Shown in pieces: positions 10,881 to 22,690 of a stretch of DNA of 64,000 nucleotides; position 1 is the stretch's first letter; the number at the start of each line of letters is the position of its first letter. Source of the stretch: Bactericera cockerelli. Taxonomy: Eukaryota; Arthropoda; Insecta; Hemiptera; Triozidae. Under the pieces are notes generated by a model. The model was not told where the DNA came from. It saw only the letters and a list, made by a program, of their open reading frames with translations, and did no database searches. The DNA lies in NCBI GenBank assembly GCA_024516035.1, contig CM044958.1, positions 25,744,727 through 25,808,726 on the forward strand, given 5' to 3'. Position numbers and translations under genes: made by a program.

Positions 10881-11059
10881 ATTATAGGGATAAGGAAAGG
10901 AAAAAATTCCTACGTAATTTTATTTTATTGTAGATATTGTAGAACTCGTACATATGTATATAATATGTATGTCCTTTTGGATGTATTTATTAAATATTTT
11001 AAATATAAATTAAGTACCTACCTAACTAACAATTATATAGAATTAAGATTTAGTCATTT

Positions 11060-11350
11060 ATTAATATTTATTTCCGAGAAATTGCCTTGCGGCCGCCATT
11101 TGGCGGCACCGAGTTTTGTGCTACGTCCTCTACATATTTATGACCTCTGTACCGAAGGTCAAGTCTCTAGCTCATGCCATTCTTGAGATATTCTGTTTTC
11201 AGACCGACAGATAGACAGTTCGACAGACAGACATACGGATTAATGGCTGAAACTTTGTATTCAGGCTCTGGAGACCCTAAAACGTGTTTTGGCACTGAAA
11301 ATTGACAATCGAAAATTTTGGGTGATTCCATTACTTTCTATAGGATAAGG
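11060..11350 (-). repeat. Dispersed repeat, inverted relative of 3165-3425
   Basis: See the copy at 3165-3425; the block order is the same on the opposite strand, including the GCGGCCGCCATTTGGCGGC segment at about 11,089-11,107. Confidence 0.55.
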
Positions 11351-11445
11351 AAAGTAAAAATAATAATTTTTAGCACTCTAGGAGAAGATGTGAAAAACAA
11401 AAGTATTCAAACATTTAGGGATAAATATTATATTGTCATTTTTAT

Positions 11446-11902
11446 TTATAGATAACAAGAACATGACACACAATTGGAGGAACCATTTTTCACCACATCC
11501 TCAGGCATATGCGGAGAGGTAGACATCTTTCTACCAGCCTCCTCCTCCATATGAGTCAATATCACCATCATTGTCCATGTCATAGCCTCCCATGTCACCC
11601 CCCATACCTCCTCCTTGCCCCACTCCCTCCCCATGCCTCCTCCTTGTCCACCCCCCATACTCCTCCAGTCCTTTGTCCACCCCGCATACCCCCCATCCCC
11701 ACCTAGGGTTCCGTTTAGCCCCCCCACATTCAGCACCAGGAGATCCCCCCTAGACTTGCAGGAGGCATGCCTGGTTTAGGGTCCTCTGACATTGAAGGAG
11801 GTGCCCCTGGCATTGGAGGAGGTGCCCCTGGCATTGGAGGAGGTGCCCCCTGCATTGGAGGGGAGGTCCCCGGAGACCACCATTTCCCAGCAGAAAAGTG
11901 AC
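11446..11902 (-). pseudogene. Candidate 3' terminal exon of a Pro/Gly-rich protein, frame disrupted
   Basis: On the minus strand a pyrimidine-rich acceptor (CTTCTGTCCACAG, ending at 11,903) precedes an unusually GC-rich stretch. Its frame starts HFSAGKWWSPG, continues with three 8-residue PMPGAPP-type repeats (24-bp units, about 11,790-11,865), then reaches a stop near 11,730. Beyond a G-run region, other frames are open: one is Gly/Met/Asp-rich ending GGYDMDNDGDIDSYGGGGW at 11,531, another ends at 11,446, where AATAAA overlaps the stop. I do not recognise the protein. The frame changes at G homopolymers could be real decay or sequence error. No upstream exons were found. Confidence 0.3.
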
Positions 11903-12038
11903 CTGTGGACAGAAGGGATTAGACTTTAAAAATATCGAAATAAATTAAGATAATTGTTAAACCTGTTTTTTTGTGAAGTTAAAAAAACCTTTTTGTGTGA
12001 CCATTCAAATTTGAGCTCTCATAATGCTAGCTATTACC

Positions 12039-12068
12039 AGCCTCAGTCAGGCTGGGTGAGGTTAATTT
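12039..12068 (+). repeat. Fragment of the SINE body core
   Basis: CAGTCAGGCTGGGTGAGGTT matches the middle of the 5S-type SINE body and the arms of the foldback at 76-966; no head or tail is present. Confidence 0.5.
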
Positions 12069-12199
12069 AATTATATTTCATACATGTACTTCAAACCCCA
12101 TGCATCCGATTATCTAAACCCCGTCATCCGTCACCTATGGGCTTTTTCAGTAAATTTAAAATTAGGTTCGGTAATCCGTGGTAATCAGACCTTATTTTA

Positions 12200-12445
12200 G
12201 AACTAGCGGGCTGTCGCCCGCTTTGCGGGCCGAGGCATGGCCGTGAAAGCAAAAAATCCTTTTTCCCCAATGGCAGGTGTTGTAGTGGGAATTTCGAAAA
12301 TCCCGTCTTATTGCACAACTAGACTATAAGACAAAGCTACCTACCAAATTTCAGCTTCCTAGGACTTACCAGTTCGGAGAAACAGTGATGAATCAGTGAG
12401 TGAGTGAGTCAGTCAGTCAGTGAAACTGTCTTTTATTAGTATAGA
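12200..12445 (+). repeat. Retroelement-like 3' end
   Basis: It starts with a GC-rich GCGGGCTGTCGCCCGC hairpin and ends with a TGAGTGAGTCAGTCAGTCAG run and TTTTATTAGTATAGATG. That terminal arrangement recurs in insect repeats of uncertain class. There is no ORF. Confidence 0.4.
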
Positions 12446-13105
12446 TGGGCCGATTTTTTTTACCGGCCCCATTTTTTTAAAATACGAAACCACACCTTGC
12501 GATTCATTTTTGGAATTAAGCACCAAAGTATTTCTTATTTAAAGACCTTTCCAAAAATGTATCGCAAGATGGGGGTTTGTATTTAAAAAAAAAGGAAGTT
12601 GGCACCCTAGGGAGCCGGTACCAAAAATCGCCCCCATTTTAAAAGAAGGTCAAATTACCACCAAATACCGTACACAATTTTAAATTTACTGAACAAACCC
12701 TTACGAAAGATATTCAGGGGTTTTCAGACTTTACACTGTATACACAAAGTTGGACGCCATTTGCAAACAGTTAATATTAAAAAAATAAAATTTGCTTCAA
12801 AGTATTTCTTAGTTAAAGACATTTCCAAAAATGTATCGTTAGGTTGGTATTTTAAAAAAATGAAGTTGGCCCCCTAGGGTGGGGCCGGTTACGAAAATCA
12901 GCCCCACCCTAAAAGAAAGTCTTATTACCCAGGTTTACCGTAATTTTTTTTTTAAATTACTGAGAAAGCCATTCGAAAGATATTAAGCGTTTCCAGACTT
13001 TTGCCCCACCCTGTATGTAATTGGTTGGTTAAAATGCTTGCCTGTTCAAAATTTCACGGACATATGAGACATATTTAGATACATTCCAGCTTTTCTCAAA
13101 CTGAA

Positions 13106-13302
13106 ATGACGATTTTCCTAAACATTTTCTTCACTTTTGCCACATTTTCTTCAGAACAACACGTGGAGGGTCGACTAGAACGGGGCAAGTCCTCAATATC
13201 TTCTCGACATTTACTAAAGGCTTTATACCACTCGTATGTTCTTGATTTTGATAAAGAAGTCTCACGAAAGACTTTTTGTAACATTTTGTAAATATCTACA
13301 TA
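13106..13302 (-). pseudogene. Mariner transposase fragment (N-terminal HTH part)
   Basis: The minus-strand frame contains SRTYEWYKAFSKCREDIED and a PRSSRPST segment, the second helix-turn-helix and linker of mariner transposases. The same region in the better-preserved copy at 26,795 reads FLWYKDFKDGREVVDDLPRP. The frame ends near 13,097. Upstream codons continue on the far side of an inserted element, at 16,381-16,430. Non-functional. Confidence 0.7.
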
Positions 13303-16300
13303 TCGCACCCTCAGAATTAGATGGTGATATGTCAAAAATCAAGAAATTTTTTTTATTACTCTATTGAAATAAGCGAAACGAGACCTTTCGTTTGGTATAA
13401 GAATTATAATTCTAGCTCTTACCGTTCCCGAGATAGCGCTAGTGTTGTTTATCGATTATGTCGAAAAAGTGGAGGGAGGTTGGAACAAGATGGTATTACG
13501 ATCAGTTGTTACCAAGAGCTCCTTGGATCGAGACGTACAGTTCTTGGAATATAGTGATATTTGCGTAATTTTGATTTATCACTCTCTTAATTAAATTTTA
13601 TTTTCAGTAATTGACATAAAAACTGAATTGTGCATGATTTTTTTGAAATATCACTCTCTTTGTCGAACAAAATGTTCGACAAAGAAATTACTAATACAAA
13701 AGATTATGTTATATTACTTTCTTTTATAAATTATTATTTTTTTTTTGGACTTAAAAATTATCTGGCCCGGTATTTTCGATATACACTTGAGAGCAATAAA
13801 TTTGGGACAGGACATTTCACCGTTTCAGTTGGCCCTGATCAATTTGTGTGGCACGAAGTTGCTAAAGTATGCATATTTTGAAAAGCTTGTATTCATACCT
13901 TTCAGAAAATATACAATGTGTCCGGGTTATGTACTATGCAACAATGATAATGGCCACTTTCCAGAAACACCTCATTTTGTTGATGAAAACACGTGCACCG
14001 AGGGTATTTTAAATTTGATTTTTTGTTGTGATAACGCTTTTTTGGCCAGTAAATTATTGAATTTCCTTGAATGCAAAACTATGAGGAAGGAAATTCAGTT
14101 GAATTTTTCTTTTCATCATGGAGACATCGCACTCCATAGTTGTGAAAGTGGTTTTACTTGTGACGAAAGGTGTTAAGCAAAGAGATGTTGCTAGGTAGCT
14201 AAATTTGTTAAAGTCTAAGGTGAACAGAATTTACCAAAGGTATCGGCAGACAGGTAGCTATGATCGGAGACCAGGATCTGCCAGACCAAAGAAGACAACT
14301 GCCCAGGAGGACCGATATGCTGTCATGACAAGCTTAATAAATCGAGACATGTCTGGTGTTGAGGTCCAACAGCAGCTTGTTATGGCCACTGGTGTTGATG
14401 TCAGCCCTTGGACAGTAAGGAGACGCTTGAAAGAGAAAGGTCTCATACCAAGAAGAAAATGTACGGGACCCAAACTCAACAGACAACACCAACAACGTCA
14501 TTTACAATTTGCCCCTGAACACGCTGATTGGACCGATGAGGAATGGGGGCATGTTCTGTCCTCGGATGAGAGCCGAGCCTGCTTGTTCTTCAATGACAGA
14601 CGTAAAAGAGTGTTTAGAAGACCAGGTGAACGGTATAATCAATGTTGTATTCAAGAAACTTGGAGTTTTGGTGGAGGATCTTGTATGTTCTGGGGTGGAA
14701 TCTCTATGGAAGATAAAACAGAGCTCGTTATTATCAATTGTGGAGGACAAGGAGGTAACCTCTAACCGTAGAGAGGTATGTCACTGACATCATTGAAGAT
14801 CATGTTGTCCCTTATGCAGGTTTTGTGGGTGATGGTCGTGATGGATTCGTGTTAATGCAAGACAATGCCCGACCTCATACAGCACGTATTGTAAGTGACT
14901 TTCTCCAAGAGGACGGTATTCGAACCCTCAACTGGCCAGCCAACAGTCCTGATCTTAATCCTATTCAACACCTCTGGGACGAACTTAAAAGACGTGTCCG
15001 TGCTCGAAACCCGCCCCCCAATGAACCACAGGGACCTGAAACAGGCGTTTTATGAGGAGTGGGAGAATATCCCTCAAGATGCGGCTGCCAACCTAATCAA
15101 GTCCATGAGAAATCGATTGTAGGCTGTCATACAAGCTCGAGGGGGGGAATACCAGATACTAAGAGGTAAGTAACAGCCAAATTTCAATGAAGACTTCGAA
15201 GAAATAACACAAAAAACACCGATATCCTTTGCAGTGTTTTCATGCTCTTTAGACTTCTTTTTGTTAATTGACTTATTATATTAAAAAACATGCTCACAAT
15301 GAAAAAAAATATACACCGTCTTAAAACCAACAAAATATATGATGAAGGTCACAGTCGAGGTTAAAAAATTGTTGAAAGAAGTGTTTATTTACCTATGTGC
15401 CTTTTTTTTTAACCAAGACTTTTTTTGTAAAAAAATATTTTAGTACCAAGATAAAGATCTCATAATTATCATTATTTTCTTGCTTTATTATTTTGTTAAG
15501 TTTTAACACATTTTTTGAAGTATTATTTTGTTTTAGTCTTATTTAGAAAATTTGATAGGTCAAAAGCTAAACAAAAGGAATCATCCACAGTACATTTTAT
15601 AATTATATTTTTTCTTTTTTGTAAGCAAAACCAAGAATAAGATGACCATGTGATTGTTATTTTTGTTTTCTATTATTTTGGTGCATTTCCAAGCAATTTT
15701 TTGAAATTCATAATTATTTGTTTTTAGTTATTTCTTTTTAGAAACTTTGAGATTAAGTCCCAAGAAACAATAAAGTTTATACTCACATTGTCTTGTTTTC
15801 TACCTTTTAAGTTGCTTAGCAATAAAACAATTGGGTATTTTACATTTCACTTTTTTAAACTGAATGAGTTTTCTTTTCTTTTTCTGACTTAATACCAAAA
15901 GCATAGATTTTAATGTACCTCCAGTTTCAAATTGTCTTTTATTCTTCGATTCATATAGTAATATAGTGCTATAAAACTAAATTATCAAGGTACTATCATT
16001 TCAAAATTGTAAATAGATGGTGCTATCTCGAATTTTTTTCGAGATAATACCCACTTTTGTTCACTTCTCATGGAAGAAAAGGTAATATAATACGATATCA
16101 AGTTATTAAAAATTGATTTTTTCTCGAAAAAAGGCAAAATCATATAATGAAGTTTTAAGTCAAAATGCCTTTTTTTCGAACGGTTACAAAGGTAAGTTCT
16201 TTTGAAGAAAAATACATTTTTTTTACATAGAACTATAGAAAAGAACATGCTCAACTTAAGAACATATAAATCAAAACAGTAGCTTTTATTGTATTAATAC

Positions 16301-16380
16301 AGCGATAAGTCAAACTTTCTTTTGCGATTTCCCAAAAGTTGGTGTTTTTGACATATCACCATCTAATTCTGAGGGTGCGA
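13303..16380 (+). mobile_element. Tc1-like element, 3.1 kb, inserted in a mariner copy
   Basis: Inverted terminal repeats of about 36 bp (TCGCACCCTCAGAATTAGAT onward at 13,303; complement ending at 16,380) are flanked by TA on both sides. It contains a decayed Tc1-type transposase (14,118-15,122), with about 0.8 kb and 1.2 kb of AT-rich non-coding DNA on the two sides. It splits the mariner remnant at 13,106-13,302 from its 5' part at 16,381. Confidence 0.75.
14118..15122 (+). pseudogene. Tc1-like DDE transposase, inactivated
   Basis: From the ATG at 14,118 the frame has an N-terminal HTH (KGVKQRDVAR, in-frame TAG near 14,193, then KSKVNRIYQRYRQTGS) and a second DNA-binding segment (DVSPWTVRRRLKEKGL). 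The catalytic part has the first Asp in LSSDES, the second in MQDNARPHTA, and SPDLNPIQHLWDEL. The third acidic position, 34 residues after the second Asp, is Gln. Frame breaks occur near 14,760 and near 15,030; the tail ends LIKSMRNRL. Stop, frameshifts and Gln together make it inactive. Confidence 0.8.
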
Positions 16381-16740
16381 TATGAAATTTCATTTAAAAC
16401 ACAAAATTTCAAACACATAACACACTCGTTGTTTCATCATTTTTTTTTTTTTTTTTTTTAAGTTGGGTTTAACGTCGCTTTCAACTGCCATGGTCATATC
16501 ACGACGGGGGTTTTACCCTCCATTCGCAGAAAACTCACAAACCTGCTACTCACATTGACCTCACCCAGCCTGAGTGGGGCCGGGAAAAGCCAGCGTCACG
16601 AGAATTAGAATTTGAATGGTCACCCATCCAAGTCTTAACCTCGCTGGATGTCGCTTAACTTCGGTGTTCTGAAGGGAACCGGTGTATTCAACATGCCATC
16701 GACGCTGGCTGTTTCATCATTTTTTTTAAATTGAAAAATC
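16381..16740 (-). pseudogene. 5' part of the split mariner transposase
   Basis: On the minus strand the bases at 16,383-16,430 (GTTTGAAATTTTGTGTTTTA) align with the start of the mariner ORF at 26,795. They continue, across the 3.1-kb Tc1-like insertion, into 13,302. A 5S-type SINE (16,441-16,710) interrupts it again. Confidence 0.6.
16441..16710 (-). mobile_element. 5S rRNA-derived SINE, minus orientation
   Basis: It is flanked by GTTTCATCAT at 16,431-16,440 and 16,711-16,720, a 10-bp target duplication. Poly-T on the plus strand marks the tail; the 5S-like head begins at 16,710. It sits in the start region of the split mariner. Confidence 0.92.
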
Positions 16741-17929
16741 GAAAAACACTTCCAAACTGTTTTTGAAGAATGGCAGGTAAAACTTAAAACTTATATATGG
16801 CGAGAGAAAACAAGTGTACCAACCCAACAAAAAGACCCAACTAATTGATCTCTTACGCATGCTGCGATCAGTACCTAATTTTTTATTTTTTTAATTTACC
16901 TATTTTTGACACCAAATGAAAAAAAAATATATCAAATTATATATATTTACCTGTACCATGAAAACTATAGACAGTAAGCAAAGATTCAGTGGGCTCAACA
17001 TTTTCTTTCTTTTTGTTTTTACAAAACAAAACAAAAAATATTTTTAAATAGGGCTTTTTCTGGCAGAATCTAAAAGTGTAAAAGTAGTGTACAGTTGTAC
17101 AACACAAAATACAGACTTTAATAAGTATGGTACGCACATACAGAAAATGAACAAAATAAACACCAAGAGAGTAATTAAAAACAATTAGTGATATTGGTTT
17201 TTAATTACGATTTTCCATCAATCTAGAACACAATGGAAAACAATGATGGACTACAGACTAACATAATTAATCTAAATAGGTTGTTAATTGTGTGAAAGAA
17301 ATGTGAATATCGGGTACCAACTAGAGACTTCGGGAGTAATGTTTTTTCTTTAAATTTTCCGATTCATCCACTCTTCATAATGAAACAATTCGCTTTTCTT
17401 CTTCTGATTTTATCATAATTCGATGATTATTACTCTCTGAATATTTGACATACATCATTATTTTCCCCGTCACCAACATTGATCCCTTTGAAGTTGTATT
17501 ATGTATATTCCAAATTGGAATCAGCCATACATACATACATATTATTATCTTACTCCCAATCAGAACTTCTTCGTTTCAAAATAATCATCAATTTCTCAAC
17601 TCACATGTGGGTATCTGCTAATGGGAACCCAATTTTAAAGAAAAAAATAACTTGAAATTCCTTACATAAGTGAATTATTTCGTTTAAATGATTTATTTTT
17701 AATAGAACCACTGAAGTGACGAAGTGTCGGGTTTTAGCTAGTCATGTATAATATGGTTTTCTGAATTTATTATTGAAAAGGAAAACAATTTTCATTATGT
17801 GATGTTAGTTACTGAAGCAGCTGTGCAGGCTTACAACCAGCCAGTGTCGTCGAGGCGGGAGACAAACATGAATCACCCTTTTCAATTCAGTCTCAAATCG
17901 AATGATTGGGGGGGAGCAATACCTTGGAT
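16741..17929. other. No gene seen
   Basis: AT-rich DNA. A short retroelement-like end (GTGTCGGGTTTTAGCTAGT) lies at about 17,727-17,745. No coding or RNA gene is supported. Confidence 0.45.
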
Positions 17930-18004
17930 TTATAGTTTATATCAATATTTATATAATTTATATCAATATTTATATGAATACCTTGGATGTATAGTAGGGT
18001 TAGG

Positions 18005-18163
18005 CCGAAGCTACGATAGGAGCGGCAAGCGGTGACCGACAAGCGACAAGCGATTTTTTTTTATCGTAGCGACCTACTAATCATTTCCAAATTCTCATTT
18101 TGCCGCTCGCCGCTTACCGCTCACCGCTTGACGCTCCTATCATAGCTTCGGCCTTAGGAAAAT
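18005..18163. repeat. Inverted repeat with internal AGCGGCAAGCGGT-type units
   Basis: GGCCGAAGCTACGATAGGAG at the left is mirrored by CTCCTATCATAGCTTCGGCC at the right. Each arm also carries several 8-10 bp GCGGYAAGCGG-like units (complement GCCGCTTACCGC). It looks like a small non-autonomous element or a hairpin-forming repeat. The AT-rich microsatellite at 17,934-17,985 precedes it. Confidence 0.65.
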
Positions 18164-18182
18164 GACACGAAGGTAATGTCTT

Positions 18183-18475
18183 GTTCTACAGCAGATGGGT
18201 TATTTATCAAGAAAATTCCTTCCTCACAAGATGATGAAAATTATCTGCTTGATATTATTGAGAGCCGGTGCAGAGTTGGATCCTCTTCAGAACAAAGTGT
18301 TGGGTGGAAGAGATTGCCACAGGCAATAACCCCGCCCTTTAGGTAGGACATTTCTTTCTTTTTTTTCCTTCTTGTATATTTGTTTTATCTTTTTGTTTTT
18401 TTTTTTATATTTCATTGTGTTCTACTGTATCAATTTTTTGTTCTACATAATAAAGCTTAAAAAAAAACAACAACA
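18183..18475 (+). repeat. LINE 3' end with C-terminal codons and A tail
   Basis: The frame around 18,200-18,345 ends with a GWKRLPQAITPPFR-type C terminus and a stop. T-rich 3' sequence, AATAAA (18,450) and an A run at 18,459 follow. The start of the window (1-75) carries a related C terminus. Confidence 0.5.
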
Positions 18476-19430
18476 CTACACGTCTGACTCCTGGTAGCAA
18501 TGCTCTCACAAGATGGACGCTGACACATCACGCGATATCTTTCTCTCTACTGTTCTACGCAATCCAGCATCCAGTTTTTACTAGATTTTCAAGCCATTCT
18601 AGATTCTGAAAGCTCTTCTCTTTGCTTGTGATAAGTCTATTCCTAGAAAATGTTGTATTTTCACAGAATACTCTTTGTTTCTTCCTTGTTTGGTACAATG
18701 CTGTTGGTAAGTTATAGTTATTCTCATATGAATCAATACTTTCCATTGAAATCAAGCTCTGAGAGGAAAATTAACTCAAAATAAAGTGATATAAACGTTA
18801 TTCGTATTCATAAACGGACTAAGAAACTACTCTTGAGGAAGCGTTATGATGCATCCAGCCAAAAACCACATAATATTCAGTATTTTTAGATAAACAATAG
18901 AAGATATAAAAAAATGTATTTTGAGTTGACCCCCCATAAATGTAGCCTCCAGGTAGATTTTTTTCTAGCATAGCTGAGAAGTTTAAGTTCCTTTGCGAAT
19001 CTACTGTAACGGATAGACTGACTACACTGATTTAAATGGTTTTGTTGTCATTCGATTACTTTCATTGTTAAATTTTAATAAAAATATCTTAGTATTAAAT
19101 GTTTTTAACATGTGTAGATTAAAATATTAATAGCTATGCGCATAAGTGTACTGTCAGTGTTTCGTATCAAATTTTACATTATTTTGAGTACTATACACGT
19201 AGCTTGCACTGCAAGTAGCAAATGTGAACAACATATCAAAAAATAGGACTACCTGGTTTTTTTGTTCCAGGTCACGATTGAAAATGACGATTTCCACTGG
19301 GTTAAAATACATAGTTGTATAATAGCTATCTATCTTGATGGATAAAAACATATTACCAAACAGACTAAACCTAAATTTTGTATAATGAAAAATTTCACAT
19401 AATTTTATTCCTATTTGGTCATCTTTTTAG

Positions 19431-19634
19431 AAACCCGTTCAATGTGGTACAACACCAGTTCATGATATCTTCAGTTATGGTTCTGAGTTGGACTACACCG
19501 ATGATCAGACCTGGAATCACTATCTTGCGAGCCATAGAGTTTACATGTCGGAATCCGACCCAATCCCAACCTCCGATGAACCGACTACAACCCATCAGTT
19601 GTACCCGCGGACCCCACGCTCCACGTCTGTTTGA
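19431..19634 (+). CDS. Candidate terminal exon or retrocopied C terminus, unrecognised
   Basis: A pyrimidine-rich acceptor (GGTCATCTTTTTAG) is followed by 67 in-frame codons beginning KPVQCGTTPVHDIF and ending RTPRSTSV, with a TGA at 19,632. The sequence has balanced codon use and is rich in Asp, Ser and Thr near its end. AATAAA lies at 19,851 and an A run at 19,873. That run in genomic DNA suggests a retrotransposed 3' end rather than a live gene. I do not recognise the family and found no upstream exon. Confidence 0.3.
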   Translation, partial: KPVQCGTTPVHDIFSYGSELDYTDDQTWNHYLASHRVYMSESDPIPTSDEPTTTHQLYPRTPRSTSV

Positions 19635-20065
19635 TACAATAACACCAAATTAAAATACCTATGTAATTTTAATTTGGTGTAGCCTCCAGGTAGATATAAC
19701 AGAGGAGTCCAACACATGCTTTAAGCACACATGGACTCCTCTATAACTCAATTTATAAATTTATTTATTGTATATCTTATTTATTTTACTTTTATGACTT
19801 TTATCTATATTTATTTATTTCTGCAATTGTATTTTGTATTATAAAAAAATAATAAAAAATAAAGAGTATTGAAAAAAAAAAAATCTGGAAGAGTTAGATA
19901 GGTTCGTCTAATATAATAGACATGAAATAAAAATTAAAATGATGTTTCGCCACTTCAGTTTCTAGCATAAAAAATGTTTGCATTCGAATCCGTTATCCTA
20001 TCAAACCAATCCTATATCATAATATAAATAATTATGTATACTTATGTATGCTGTGTTAACAACAC

Positions 20066-20195
20066 GACCGACCTCAGTAGCTCGATGGATAAAGCGGAAG
20101 TCGGTGGTTCAAGTCCCGAGCTAAGCAAAGATTTGGTATAGCGAGTGTGAGTAGTTGTGACATTTCGGAAATGATTAACACAAATTTGATAACTT
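20066..20195 (+). mobile_element. tRNA-derived SINE (second type)
   Basis: Head: CGACCGACCTCAGTAGCTCG, ATGGATAAAGCGG (A box) and GGTGGTTCAAGTCCCG (B box). Body: GCAAAGATTTGGTATAGCGA and GAAATGATTAACACAAAT. Related copies at 31,858, 36,662 and 38,091 share both head and body. Confidence 0.75.
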
Positions 20196-20534
20196 TTATT
20201 AAGTTAAAACTTAAAACATAGTGGGTTTGGGAGTGCATATTGCTGCTGCACATTAAAATGCTACGAATACTCCAAAATATCTTTGGCTGCTAGTGATCTT
20301 TTATGACTGACTAAATACAATATCGTACTAATCACTTTTGTTTCCGATGTTGCAGAATTTTTTTAATGTTTTTTTTTTTTTTTTTTTTTTTTATATATAT
20401 ATATATAATTCATATGTAACTTTTATTTCAAGTAAATGTAGAAAAAATATCTTTTTATTTTAGATTCATTTGCAACTTTTACTTCAGGTAAATTTAGAGA
20501 AAAAAATATCTTACATAATTATGTGATTTTTACC

Positions 20535-20632
20535 ACATAATAATACCTACGTCTTGGGCTTACTGCTGTAAAAATGGGACTTAAAGTCCTAATCGGGCAG
20601 TATAAATAAGGCGATATTATTATACAAGAGGC
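20535..20632 (+). repeat. SINE 3' body fragment (third type)
   Basis: From TTACCACATAATAAT to AGTATAAATAAGGCGATATT it matches 28,571-28,668, where the full element with its tRNA-like head is present. Confidence 0.7.
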
Positions 20633-20808
20633 ATTAACTAGCTTCCTAGAGTGATACAGAATGCGAATGAACGACAGTAAATAGGTATATTTTTAATATT
20701 TAGGTATGCAAATTTATTCCACTATATTCGTGCTATTATATATAAAAACATATTTTTAAAATAGATAATAAAATTTAAAGTATCATCATTTTCTTTACTG
20801 AGGGAATG

Positions 20809-21425
20809 TATCCCCCAAAAAACACTTCGTGTAAAAATAGTCGTCAAGTGTTGGAATGATTAAAAAGAACTGATATCAAAAACGTCAATTTTCTATGTTT
20901 GAAGGAAATATTTTTCACGTAATAAGTCTCTTGATAATTCAACCAAAATAATATCCTCACAACAACAATACACCTTTGAGCAAACTTCGATTTGGTATTT
21001 TGAGAATTTAACCAAAAAATAGCCACACAACAAAACAATGCTCTTGTAACAACAATCTTGCATAATTACAGAACCACGTCCTTGACTACTGCACACTGTT
21101 TTGTTAGCAACGTACTTCACATACATTTCAGAACAAAACAGTGTGCAGTCAAGGACGTGGTTCTGTAATTATGCAAGATTGTTGTTACAAGAGCATTGTT
21201 TTGTTGTGTGGCTATTTTTTGGTTAAATTCTCAAAATACCAAATCGAAGTTTGCTCAAAGGTGTATTGTTGTTGTGAGGATATTATTTTGGTTGAATTAT
21301 CAAGAGACTTATTACGTGAAAAATATTTCCTTCAAACATAGAAAATTGACGTTTTTGATATCAGTTCTTTTTAATCATTCCAACACTTGACGACTATTTT
21401 TACACGAAGTGTTTTTTGGGGGATA
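20809..21425. mobile_element. Foldback MITE, 617 bp, TATCCCCC termini
   Basis: The two arms (20,809-21,125 and 21,131-21,425) are essentially perfect reverse complements with a very short loop. As a result, apparent ORFs on opposite strands of the arms encode the same peptide. The termini TATCCCCCAAAAAACACTTC match the family of 4756-5311. An internal GATATCAGTTC site is where the LINE at 46,836-51,325 inserted in another copy. Confidence 0.9.
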
Positions 21426-21763
21426 TCACTACTTTTTGATTTAATTGATTTTCATATGATAGATGAAATAAAAACTGGTCAACAATCAACAGATAAAAGA
21501 AAAAATACTTTTAATTAAAGGATGTTGATCTTTTAATTCAAGGAGAAAAAAAATGATAGAAAAAAAAACTTTGAAAAGATGCTGAAAGAATATTTCACGG
21601 TACTTGCTGGAGAGAGGAGAAATCTTGAGATAACAGGTGTATTCCTTATTGAGTGGCACTAGATAGCGCTCAGCAATTTTGTTGATCTTTTCAAATTTTG
21701 AAACCCACTGCTAGATTCATTAATAGAAAAGTACCCCGTTTCAGTATTGTTGGCAATAATTAG

Positions 21764-22690
21764 AGATGGGTGATACCGAGTATTTCATAGTAATCGATTA
21801 CATAAAAGTACCGAGTATTTACCGAGGTTCTTTTGTACTTGGTTTTTGAGATTCTGCGAGCGGATGTAAATGGAATAGTGGATTTATAAACAATTGGACC
21901 AAGCTTTATTTACATTTTTTTATATACAATGAACATAGTAACATGGTGAAATAAATATAAACAAAGCCTGATCAAGTGGTGATAATGCCTTCGGCATTCT
22001 CTTCAAATCTAAATCTCACAATTTTGCATTCAGAATGTTTACAGGAGACGAATCTCGATTCACAAAATTTGTTGGGTGTTTTAGTTTCAAGTGTTTCAAT
22101 AGATTAGAAGCTCCACCTCCTATTTTATAACCTGAATTAAATAATGTACATTTCCCTAAACCGTCCAATTGTTTGACAAAGAAGTTTCAAATATGTAGAA
22201 GACTTGTTTCTACGAGACAAAAAGAAAAATATTAGGACACCAACAGCCTGAATATTATTCATAGATAATATCGGAATAATGAAGTACCTCTCTCTGCTGT
22301 ACCCAGTTCTAGAGATGGGTATTTGGGTATTATTGTAATACCGATTATTTCATAGAACCGGTACCCGGTATGGTACCCGGCCTCGGCGTGTAATACCAAG
22401 TATTTAATAAAAACGGTACCCGCCTGCTACGTACGATACGTCGGTACTCGGTCCCAGTGTGTAATACCGAGTATTTCATAAAATCGGTACCCAGTACGGT
22501 ATGCGGATCCAGTGTGTTATACCGTCGCCAGTGTTGTACCCGGTACGGGTACAGGTACCTAGCAAAATTTTGTACCCGGTATGGGTGCGGGTACCTAATT
22601 TTATTATGTACCCGGTGCGGGTACTTTTGTAAATGTACCCGGTATTTTTTTGGGTACTTTTCGGTTACGTTATCCTTATCTATAGTAAGT
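21764..22690. mobile_element. Cluster of hAT-like non-autonomous ends
   Basis: TAGAGATGGG-type hAT termini occur at about 21,764 and 22,313, and a CAGTGTTGTACCCGG end at about 22,529. The DNA between them is full of GGTACCCGGTA and ACCGAGTATTT units. Boundaries on the other side are not clear. No ORF is supported. Confidence 0.5.

Noticed and set aside
20844..21390. Two identical proteins encoded on opposite strands
   Set aside because: They lie in the two arms of a perfect foldback MITE, so the identity follows from the palindrome; no other coding evidence.
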